Assembly: GCA_963807385.1 (NCBI GenBank)
Contig: CAWEBQ010000003.1
Location: 248,001 to 312,000 of the forward strand
DNA length: 64,000 nt
DNA from: JBDTSW01 sp963807385
GTDB lineage: Bacteria; Actinomycetota; Thermoleophilia; Solirubrobacterales; 70-9
Reading direction: 5' to 3'
Each line of letters opens with the position of its first letter. The stretch's first letter is position 1. The position numbers were made by a program, and so were the translations under genes. Under the pieces are notes generated by a model. The model did not search any database and was not told where the DNA came from. It saw nothing but the letters and a program-made list of their open reading frames with translations. Shown here piece by piece: positions 15,708-22,007 of this stretch.

Positions 15708-16480
15708 CCGCCGGACCCCATCCGCCGCTCGTCCACCCGGAGCGACGCGACCAGCTCGTAGCCGATCCCCTCGTAGACGCCGCGTCCGAGCATGCTGGCC
15801 TGCAGGGATGTCGTCGCGAGGCCCCGCGCTCGCGCGTCGCCCAGCGCCGCCTGGATCAGGCGCGATGCCAGGCCCCGGCCCCGATGTTCAGGCAGTGTGG
15901 CCACCCACATCACCAGGCAGTCCGTTCCCACGTCGACCGTCTGCATCACCGCCGCGAGCTCTCCCTCGACCCTCGCCCGGCAGATGCGTGGCTCCAGCTC
16001 CACGGGAGGCCTGCCGATCGCAGGCGAGAGCCCCTCCCCCTCCGGGTAGCCGTAGGCGAGGTCGTTCACCAGGCCGAGCTCGCCGGGCGTGGCGTCGGCG
16101 TCCCAGTCGAGGTCGCCGAGGTCGGCCGCGGGCATTTCGTCGAGCGACGCGACCATCGCCGCCGGCTCGGCGTCCAACGAGTACCCGCCCGCCGCAAGCG
16201 CGGCTTCGGCCTCGGCGTCGGGCTCGATCGTCCAGATCGCGTTCGCGACGACCCCCGCTCGCTCGTATGCGTCCGCGAGCACCGGCAGCGCCCGCTCGAG
16301 GCCCGCGGCGTCGCGATGTACGGCGCAGTTAAGAATCGACCGCTGCGGAGCCCGGGGGACCACCGCGGCCAGCACACCGTCCGTGTCGACCAGCTCTCCG
16401 CCGTCCGCGAGCCCAGCCGTGAACCGAATCCACGCCTCGATCCCGTTCCGCTGGAGGGCCAACGCCCGCGCCCGGTCCAT
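15704..16480 (-). CDS. GNAT-family N-acetyltransferase
   Basis: Transfers an acetyl group from acetyl-CoA to an unidentified amine. The 258-residue protein has a C-terminal GNAT domain with the CoA-binding motif ATLPEHRGRGLASRLIQAAL and a following SLQASMLGRGVYEGIGYELV strand-helix-strand. The N-terminal 130 residues are a degenerate second GNAT-like half. Its stop overlaps the next start (ATGA), and it follows the O-methyltransferase stop by 4 bases. The substrate cannot be predicted. Confidence 0.88.
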   Translation of the reverse strand: MDRARALALQRNGIEAWIRFTAGLADGGELVDTDGVLAAVVPRAPQRSILNCAVHRDAAGLERALPVLADAYERAGVVANAIWTIEPDAEAEAALAAGGYSLDAEPAAMVASLDEMPAADLGDLDWDADATPGELGLVNDLAYGYPEGEGLSPAIGRPPVELEPRICRARVEGELAAVMQTVDVGTDCLVMWVATLPEHRGRGLASRLIQAALGDARARGLATTSLQASMLGRGVYEGIGYELVASLRVDERRMGSGG

Positions 16481-16484
16481 TTGC

Positions 16485-17150
16485 CTACCGCTTGCGGACG
16501 ATCGTCAGACCGTCCGCGATCCCGACCATCGCGACGTCCACGCGCTGGTCGTCGCGAACGCGCCGGTTGACCTCCAGCGTGCCGCGGAGGTTCTCATCGT
16601 CGTCAGTGCCCGCGGGGCCGGGGTCCAAGACGGTGCCGTTGCGGAGCACGTTGTCGAGCAGGATCAGGCCGCCAGGGCGGGTGCGGGCCAGCGTCTCCTC
16701 GTAGTAGTCGGGGTAGCCGGCCTTGTCGGCATCGATGAAGGTGAGGTCGAGGTTTTCGCGCTCGGGCAGCGCGCGCAGCGTGTCCAGGGCGGGCCCGAGA
16801 CGGATGTCGATGCGGTCGGAGAGCCCTGCCGCCTCGAAGTTGCGCGACGCGGTCGCCGCGTACTCCTCGTTCAGCTCACAGCAGGTGAGCCGCCCGTCCG
16901 CCGCGAGCCCACGGGCGATGCAGATCGCCGAGTAGCCGGTGAACGTCCCGAGCTCGAGCGCCTCACGGGCACCGGTGGCCCGTGCGAGCAGCGTCATGAA
17001 GGCACCCTGGTCGGGCGCGATCTGCATGACCGCGATCTCTCCCATCGCCTCGGCCTCGGACTGGACGGTGCGGAGCACCTCGTCCTGGCGGGCGCCGTGC
17101 TCGACCATGTAGGCGTGGAGGTCGTCGTCGATTGGGGTGAACTTGCTCAT
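16485..17150 (-). CDS. SAM-dependent O-methyltransferase, caffeoyl-CoA/CCoAMT-like family 3
   Basis: Methylates a hydroxyl group using S-adenosylmethionine with a divalent metal. The 221-residue protein begins at ATG 17150 (MSKFTPIDDDLHAYMVEHGA), preceded by GAGG; this start gives the usual family length. The SAM site is ALELGTFTGYSAICIARGL, the acidic SAM-ribose ligand is in CCELNEEY, and metal ligands lie in FIDADKAGYPDYYE and LLDNVLRNG. Bacterial members methylate catechols and diverse small molecules. It lies 10 bases after the rhomboid-like gene. Confidence 0.93.
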   Translation of the reverse strand: MSKFTPIDDDLHAYMVEHGARQDEVLRTVQSEAEAMGEIAVMQIAPDQGAFMTLLARATGAREALELGTFTGYSAICIARGLAADGRLTCCELNEEYAATASRNFEAAGLSDRIDIRLGPALDTLRALPERENLDLTFIDADKAGYPDYYEETLARTRPGGLILLDNVLRNGTVLDPGPAGTDDDENLRGTLEVNRRVRDDQRVDVAMVGIADGLTIVRKR

Positions 17151-17160
17151 CCCGCCATCC

Positions 17161-17955
17161 TCACGCAATCGGGGCGCGACCTCTGCCCAGCGCGGCCGCA
17201 AGCCCGCACGCCAGCCCTACAAGCGCCCCGGCCAGCCCCGCCCATGGCGAGGCGAAGTCCTCGACGAGCGGCAGCAGGAGCAGGACGCCCGCGCACACCG
17301 CGAGAGCGATCTGGTCGTACTCCTCGGTGGGGTCGCGGCGGCGATCGGCGTCCCGCATGACGATCCAGGCACCCAGGACGCCGAGCGCGATGCCGTTGCC
17401 CCCCGCGGCGATCGGCAGGCCATCGGCCAAGAACTCCTCGACGCCGCTGTTGAAGAGCATGCCCAGCGTGCCGCAGGCCACCACCAGGAGCGCCGCTGGG
17501 ACCGTGCCCAGGCGCCGCTCCACCTCCGGCAGGAAGATCGCCATGCCCAGCCCGACGGCGAAGAGGTACCCCAGGTCGTCGTAGACGAAGGGGGCCGCGA
17601 GATAGCGCCAGTACTCCCCTCCCACCGGGCCGATGATCGCGCCGACGTCGGTCAGGGGAAGGTTCGCTGCCCGCTGGACGATCATGAGCGCAGCCGGGAT
17701 GGCGAGCGCCGCGATCGTCACCCACGGCCTCGTGACGTCGTAGGCGGTCGCCTCGCGCCGGGTGACCCGCAGGGCGGCCTTGCGTCGGCGGCGGTCGCTC
17801 CTCGTCTCCCGGGCGGTCAGCTCGTCGCCGTGGCGCTCGAGCTTGGGCGCCCGCTTGCGCAGGCGCGTGCCGCAGTAGGGGCACTCGGTGACGTACGGGC
17901 TCACTTCGGAGCCGCACTGCTTGCAGACGACGCTCAGCTCAGGTGGCGAATCCAC
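17161..17955 (-). CDS. Rhomboid-like membrane protein with zinc ribbon, catalytic residues missing
   Basis: Resembles rhomboid intramembrane proteases but is probably not one. The 264-residue protein starts with a zinc ribbon (Cys11, Cys14, Cys25, Cys28), then a basic linker, then about six membrane helices. The rhomboid loop motif is recognisable (GEYWRYLAAPFVY), but the GxSG serine motif reads GGNG (residues 185-188) and no His occurs in the last helix (GLAGALVGLACG). The helix-2 His/Asn pattern is also absent. Such proteins (iRhom/derlin-like pseudoproteases) bind membrane clients rather than cut them. It begins at GTG 17955; TATCCT lies 11 bases upstream. First gene of the 17955-14666 run. 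Confidence 0.8.
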   Translation of the reverse strand: MDSPPELSVVCKQCGSEVSPYVTECPYCGTRLRKRAPKLERHGDELTARETRSDRRRRKAALRVTRREATAYDVTRPWVTIAALAIPAALMIVQRAANLPLTDVGAIIGPVGGEYWRYLAAPFVYDDLGYLFAVGLGMAIFLPEVERRLGTVPAALLVVACGTLGMLFNSGVEEFLADGLPIAAGGNGIALGVLGAWIVMRDADRRRDPTEEYDQIALAVCAGVLLLLPLVEDFASPWAGLAGALVGLACGLAAALGRGRAPIA

Positions 17956-17989
17956 GGACGCCAGCGAGGATAAACGGAGCCGGGTGGGC

Positions 17990-19102
17990 TCAGACCCGGC
18001 TGGCCTCGACGAGCCCGGCCGCCAGCGCCTTGAGGTCGGGGGTCTTCTGCCAGATTCGCAGCTGGCGGTGCGCGCCGGTGTTACCGGCCAGCAGCTCGCC
18101 CACCCCTGCCAGCTCCCGCTCGCAGCCCAGCTCCTGCGCGTGCTCGGACAGCACCCCCAGAAGGCGCATAGCGAACCGCTCCGCCGGGACCTCCTCGGCC
18201 CCCCAGAAGTCGATCAGGACCCCGTTCATCCCCTTGACCGCCGCGCGAATCTTGTTGTCGTCGACCAGCTCCGTCGGGTACTCGACCAGCTCCGCGCCGT
18301 CGTCGTAGAACGAGCTGAGACGGTGGGCGATCGATACGGTGAGCGCCGCGAGGGCTACCGTGAGCTCGACCCTGGTCTGCTGGTCGAAGACGCGCACCTC
18401 GACCGTGCCGAGGTTGGGATGCGGGCGAACGTCCCACCACAGGTAGGTGTAGTCCTTGATCGCGCCCGCGCGCATCATCACCTCGACCCGGCTCGCGTAG
18501 GCCTCCCACGAGCCGAAATGCGGCGGGATCCCGGCGCGTGGCAACGCCCGATAGACGGGAATGCGCGAGGACATCATCCCCGTTGGGTGTCCGCGGAGGA
18601 AGGGCGAGTTGGTCGACAGCGCGAGCATCAGCGGCAGATACCTGCGCAGCCCGTCGGCCACGTAGATCGCGCGATCGGCGCCGTCGATACCCACGTGCAC
18701 GTGGGTCCCGAAGATCAGGAACTGCCTGACGATGTACTGAAGCTCCTCGACGATCCGCTCGTAGCGTGGGTCCTCGACCACCTCCTGGTCCTCCCAGAGG
18801 GCGGAGGGGTGGGTCCCGGCTCCGGCCATGCGCAGGCCCATCGACTCGACGACGTCCGTCAGCGAGCGGCGGAGCGCCACGAGCTCCTCCCCGGCGCTCC
18901 CGACGTCGGGGTGCGGCCGGGTAGCCACCTCCAGGAAGGACTGCAGGAGCTCCGGCTTGACCTGCCCTTCGAACTCGGCCGGCACGCTGTCGATCACGTC
19001 GTCGATGCGCTGGGCGAGCGCGAAGCTCTCCGCCTCGAGGAGCATCAGCTCCTCCTCGATACCGACCGTGAACGAGGGGCCTGTGAAGTTGTGTTCCAGC
19101 AA
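17990..19102 (-). CDS. Carboxylate-amine ligase, YbdK/GCS2 family (glutamate-cysteine ligase-like)
   Basis: ATP-grasp-like ligase of the GCS2 superfamily. YbdK-type enzymes show weak gamma-glutamylcysteine activity and their physiological role is often unclear; actinobacterial relatives include EgtA of ergothioneine synthesis. The 370-residue protein carries FTVGIEEELMLLEAES at the N-terminus, IFGTHVHVGIDG in the active site, and VRPHPNLGTVEVRVFDQQTR. Length fits. The start is a TTG at 19102, with GAGAGG upstream. It is divergent from the aldolase gene across 70 bases. Confidence 0.9.
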   Translation of the reverse strand: MLEHNFTGPSFTVGIEEELMLLEAESFALAQRIDDVIDSVPAEFEGQVKPELLQSFLEVATRPHPDVGSAGEELVALRRSLTDVVESMGLRMAGAGTHPSALWEDQEVVEDPRYERIVEELQYIVRQFLIFGTHVHVGIDGADRAIYVADGLRRYLPLMLALSTNSPFLRGHPTGMMSSRIPVYRALPRAGIPPHFGSWEAYASRVEVMMRAGAIKDYTYLWWDVRPHPNLGTVEVRVFDQQTRVELTVALAALTVSIAHRLSSFYDDGAELVEYPTELVDDNKIRAAVKGMNGVLIDFWGAEEVPAERFAMRLLGVLSEHAQELGCERELAGVGELLAGNTGAHRQLRIWQKTPDLKALAAGLVEASRV

Positions 19103-19159
19103 CGGCGACGGCCTCTCGGAAGGGGGGCGATGCCGATGCTACCCCCGCCCGCGGGCAGC

Positions 19160-19165
19160 TAACCT
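19160..19165 (+). promoter_or_regulatory. -10 hexamer TAACCT, leaderless type
   Basis: TAACCT ends 7 bases before the ATG of the aldolase gene. Confidence 0.5.
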
Positions 19166-19172
19166 GCGGCCC

Positions 19173-20093
19173 ATGGAGATCAAGAGCGCTACCGAGCAGA
19201 AATCCCTGTTGGCAACCCTGGCCCCCGGCAAGCGCGCGCGCCTGCGCCGCCTGCTGTTCGAGTTCGGCCCGGGCAACGGGACGTTGATGCTCCTGCCCAT
19301 CGACCAGGGCATCGAGCACGGCCCCCGCGACTTCTTCCCGAACCCCGCCTCGAAGGACCCCGAGTACCAGTTCCGCCTTGCCGCCGAGGCCGGCTACTCG
19401 GCGATCGCCTGTCAGATCGGGCTCGCCACCAAGTACTACCCCGACTACGCCGGCCAGGTGCCGCTGATCCTCAAGGTCAACGGCAAGACGGACATCCCGA
19501 GCTCCGACGACGCGCTCTCGACCTGCAACGCCACCGTCGAGGACGCGGTACGCCTTGGTGCCGACGCCGTGGGCTACACGCTCTATGTGGGATCCCCGCG
19601 CCAGGACACGGACCTCGAGCAGTTGCGCCAGGTCCGCCAGGACTGCGACCGCTTCGGGATGCCGCTGGTGGTGTGGTCCTACCCGCGCGGCAGCGCCCTG
19701 GACAAGAAGGGTGGGCAGACGACCTTCTACGCCATCGACTACGCCGCCCGGATGGCGATGGAGATGGGCGCTGACATCGTGAAGCTCAACCTGCCGAAGA
19801 TCGACCCTGAGAAGGACAAGCTCACGCAGCCGCCCTACAACGAGATGGACGTGCCGCAGGAGGAGATGGTGCGCCAGGTGGTCGAGTCCGCGGGCCGCTC
19901 CCTGGTCGTGCTTTCGGGCGGCTCGAAGATCGACGACGAGAAGCTCCTGCAGCAGACGCGCTACATCATGGAGGCCGGCGGTTCGGGCGTTATCTACGGC
20001 CGCAACGTCTGGCAGCGCGAGTGGAGCGAGGCGCTGGAGATCGTCGAGCAGATCAAGGAGATCATGCTCTCCAGCGTCACCCGCATCCCGTAG
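19173..20093 (+). CDS. Class I fructose-bisphosphate aldolase (FbaB/DhnA type)
   Basis: Schiff-base aldolase that splits fructose 1,6-bisphosphate to dihydroxyacetone phosphate and glyceraldehyde 3-phosphate in glycolysis, or the reverse in gluconeogenesis. The 306-residue protein begins at ATG 19173. Recognisable segments are LLPIDQGIEHGPRDFF, the Lys of ADIVKLNLPK that is the Schiff-base candidate, and the phosphate-binding LSGGSKI and GSGVIYGRNVWQR. It stands alone, with TAACCT 7 bases upstream. Enolase, elsewhere in the window, is the only other lower-glycolysis gene seen. Confidence 0.93.
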   Translation: MEIKSATEQKSLLATLAPGKRARLRRLLFEFGPGNGTLMLLPIDQGIEHGPRDFFPNPASKDPEYQFRLAAEAGYSAIACQIGLATKYYPDYAGQVPLILKVNGKTDIPSSDDALSTCNATVEDAVRLGADAVGYTLYVGSPRQDTDLEQLRQVRQDCDRFGMPLVVWSYPRGSALDKKGGQTTFYAIDYAARMAMEMGADIVKLNLPKIDPEKDKLTQPPYNEMDVPQEEMVRQVVESAGRSLVVLSGGSKIDDEKLLQQTRYIMEAGGSGVIYGRNVWQREWSEALEIVEQIKEIMLSSVTRIP

Positions 20094-20160
20094 CCGTCCT
20101 CCGCGGCGGGGCAGCGCACCCGGCGCCGGGGTTGGCCGGGGCATGTGGAAGGCTCGGCCC

Positions 20161-20673
20161 ATGTTCGGCTCCCCTCGCATGCCCGGGATCGGCGCCGTCG
20201 TCTTCCTGCTCCTCGCGGTCGCGTACCTGGCTCTGGGCGACGACGGGGAACCCGGCGACGGCGAGCCCAGCCGGAGCCGCGTCACGGCGCCGGTGACGAG
20301 CGTTGTCGACGGCGACACCATCCACGCGACGGTGGACGGCGAGGACGAGAGCGTCCGCTACATCGGGATCGACACTCCGGAGGTGGATCCCGGCATCGGC
20401 GTCGAGTGCTTCGGGCACGAGGCGAGTCGTCGCAACAAGCAGCTCGTCGGCGGTGAGCGGGTCCGCCTGGCGTTCGGCGCCGAGGAGCGCGACCGCTACG
20501 GCCGGCTGCTTGCGTACATATACGTCGGCGACGAGCTGATCAACGCAAAGCTGGTCGCGGGCGGATACGCGCGGACCCTCGAGATCGAGCCGAACACCGA
20601 GATGGCGCCGCTCTTCGCCCGCCTCGAGCAGCGGGCAGCGAGCGCGGGGCGCGGCATTTGGAGCGACTGCTAG
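20161..20673 (+). CDS. Secreted or membrane-anchored thermonuclease-like nuclease (SNase domain)
   Basis: Calcium-dependent nuclease of the staphylococcal nuclease fold, probably acting outside the membrane. Starting at ATG 20161 gives 170 residues with an N-terminal helix (GIGAVVFLLLAVAYLAL) that is a signal or anchor, then the SNase barrel. Catalytic residues by motif are Arg66 (VRYIGIDTPE), Glu74 and Arg115 (RYGRLLAYIY), with Asp50, Asp52 and Asp71 as metal ligands. An alternative ATG at 20143 adds six residues; GGAAGG 10 bases before 20161 favours the inner start. The domain is complete, so activity is expected. Confidence 0.9.
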   Translation: MFGSPRMPGIGAVVFLLLAVAYLALGDDGEPGDGEPSRSRVTAPVTSVVDGDTIHATVDGEDESVRYIGIDTPEVDPGIGVECFGHEASRRNKQLVGGERVRLAFGAEERDRYGRLLAYIYVGDELINAKLVAGGYARTLEIEPNTEMAPLFARLEQRAASAGRGIWSDC

Positions 20674-20745
20674 CCACCCTTGGCGACCCGCCTCGTGACG
20701 AACGGCTCAATGTGAGCACCCGTTTTCAGGTGTGTGAGCGTCTGC

Positions 20746-20751
20746 TAGTTT
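20746..20751 (+). promoter_or_regulatory. Possible -10 hexamer TAGTTT (extended by TGC)
   Basis: TGC-TAGTTT ends 10 bases before the ATG of the small membrane protein, giving a 5' leader of only a few bases. Two GTGTGAGC-like words lie 10-40 bases upstream and might be a regulator site. Confidence 0.35.
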
Positions 20752-20761
20752 TCGCAACCTC

Positions 20762-21001
20762 ATGCGGATGCAGCAGACCCTCTCGGACTACGAGACAGCC
20801 TTCGCGCAGGAGGCCGCCCTCGAGCGGCGCCGGCGCCAGCAACTGCGCCAGCGTGCCGTCAACCGGTCGAAGGCGCGCCGGATCGCGAACGCCGAGTCGC
20901 GCGGCAAGGTCGCCTTCGGGACGCTGCTTCTCGCGCTCTCGGTAACGGTCGTGACCGTGACCGTGGTGATGTTCGAGACGCTCGCCTGGTTGATGGGCTA
21001 G
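20762..21001 (+). CDS. Small single-pass membrane protein, function unknown
   Basis: A 79-residue protein. Residues 1-50 are charged and helical, with a strongly basic run (ERRRRQQLRQRAVNRSKARR), followed by one membrane helix (about 52-76, TLLLALSVTVVTVTVVMFE). A basic cytoplasmic head and an outward C-terminus fit the positive-inside rule. No family is recognised. It is convergent with csrA (stop codons 20 bases apart) and probably monocistronic. Codon use matches the genome, which supports a real gene. Confidence 0.65.
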   Translation: MRMQQTLSDYETAFAQEAALERRRRQQLRQRAVNRSKARRIANAESRGKVAFGTLLLALSVTVVTVTVVMFETLAWLMG

Positions 21002-21018
21002 CGGCCCATCCGCGCTTC

Positions 21019-21246
21019 CTAGGCTTCGTCGCCCTTCAGCGCCTCGAGCGCCTCCTCGGTCTCCTCGCGGTCGGAGTCGCCGGGCTCGCCCTTGATCGAG
21101 AGGTAGACCTCCTTACGGAACACGGGGACATCCCGCGGGGCGGTGATGCCGAGGCGAATCTTGTCCCGTGAAACCGCGAGGACCGTCACCTCGACATCGT
21201 CTCCGATCATGATGCTCTCATTCGTCTTGCGGGTTAGAACCAGCAT
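21019..21246 (-). CDS. csrA: Carbon storage regulator CsrA, RNA-binding translational regulator
   Basis: Homodimeric RNA-binding protein that blocks or protects target mRNAs at GGA motifs in stem loops. The 75-residue protein starts MLVLTRKTNESIMIGDDVEV and ends its core at PVFRKEVYLSIK. The two main RNA-contact residues of E. coli CsrA, Leu4 and Arg44, are at the same positions here. The C-terminal tail is acidic (DSDREETEEALEAL). The ATG at 21246 is preceded by GGAAGCGAG, a ribosome site containing a GGA, as in autoregulated csrA genes. In many bacteria csrA sits with flagellar genes; none is present here. It is divergent from the HTH/acidic/Arg protein gene. Confidence 0.95.
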   Translation of the reverse strand: MLVLTRKTNESIMIGDDVEVTVLAVSRDKIRLGITAPRDVPVFRKEVYLSIKGEPGDSDREETEEALEALKGDEA

Positions 21247-21384
21247 CTCGCTTCCGTTCGAGTTGCCGCCGGACGTTTCCCCCATCGCGGCGTGGTGCGT
21301 GGCAGAGTAACCGCTGAGGCCTGTTATCTCCACCGACAACCGTGCGCCGGGCCGCCTGGGGGCGTGAACCCGGAGGGGTTGCAC

Positions 21385-21390
21385 TAGTAT
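21385..21390 (+). promoter_or_regulatory. -10 hexamer TAGTAT for the HTH/acidic/Arg-rich protein
   Basis: TAGTAT ends 10 bases before the ATG at 21401 in the 154-base divergent region shared with csrA, giving a near-leaderless mRNA. No good -35 is seen. Confidence 0.4.
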
Positions 21391-21400
21391 CGCCGCCGCT

Positions 21401-21985
21401 ATGGCCCGCAAACCACAAAGGTCACAACTGAACCAGGTTCGTGCCTGGGTCCAGCAGGGACGGACCGAGGCCTGGATCGCCCACCAGCTTGACGTCTCGG
21501 CCTCCGAGCTCAAGGACTTCATCCGCCGCAACAACCTCTCGGGCGAGGAGGGCTCCAGCGACGACGTCGACCTCCGCGACGAGATCGAGGCCGAGATCGA
21601 GGCCGCGATGGAGGCCGAGGACGACGTCGAGGAGGACGACGAGGAAGACGACGAGCATGACGGCGAGGAGGAAAGCCAGGACTCCGGCGATGACGACTCC
21701 AGCGCCGACGCACCCGCGGACGGCCCCTCAGGCGGCGGCCGGCAGGCCCAGGGCGAGGAGGGCGGAGCAGGTGGCGGCAGGCGTCGCCGGCGCCGGCGCC
21801 GAGGCCCTAAGCGTGCGGGCGTCGGGCTCGAGGGAACCTTCGACCACGGCGAGACCGACGGCTACGGCCTCTGGCTCGACCCCGCGGTGGGCACCGACCC
21901 CGTGTACTCCGAGCACTGGAAGGGCCACCGCAAGATCGAGGTCACGGTCGAGCCCGAACAGATCGTCATCCGGCGCACGGACTGA
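21401..21985 (+). CDS. HTH protein with acidic linker, poly-Arg tract and C-terminal beta domain
   Basis: Function unknown; probably binds nucleic acid. The 194 residues divide into four zones. Residues 8-45 look like a helix-turn-helix (QVRAWVQQGRTEAWIAHQLD, then SASELKDFIRRNN). Residues 48-105 are almost entirely Asp/Glu. Residues 110-137 are Gly-rich and end in eight consecutive Arg (127-134) followed by GPKR. Residues 140-194 form a compact domain (DGYGLWLDPAVGTDPVYSEHW, then a beta-rich end). The acidic zone may shield the Arg zone until target binding (inference). It stands alone and is divergent from csrA. Confidence 0.75.
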   Translation: MARKPQRSQLNQVRAWVQQGRTEAWIAHQLDVSASELKDFIRRNNLSGEEGSSDDVDLRDEIEAEIEAAMEAEDDVEEDDEEDDEHDGEEESQDSGDDDSSADAPADGPSGGGRQAQGEEGGAGGGRRRRRRRRGPKRAGVGLEGTFDHGETDGYGLWLDPAVGTDPVYSEHWKGHRKIEVTVEPEQIVIRRTD

Positions 21986-21991
21986 CGCCGT

Positions 21992-22005
21992 CCGGCGAGC
22001 GCCGG
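21992..22005. terminator. Short GC hairpin between convergent genes
   Basis: CCGGCG and CGCCGG are separated by two bases in the 22-base gap between the HTH protein gene and the flippase gene. There is no T-run, so this is only a weak candidate. Confidence 0.25.
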
Positions 22006-22007
22006 CT

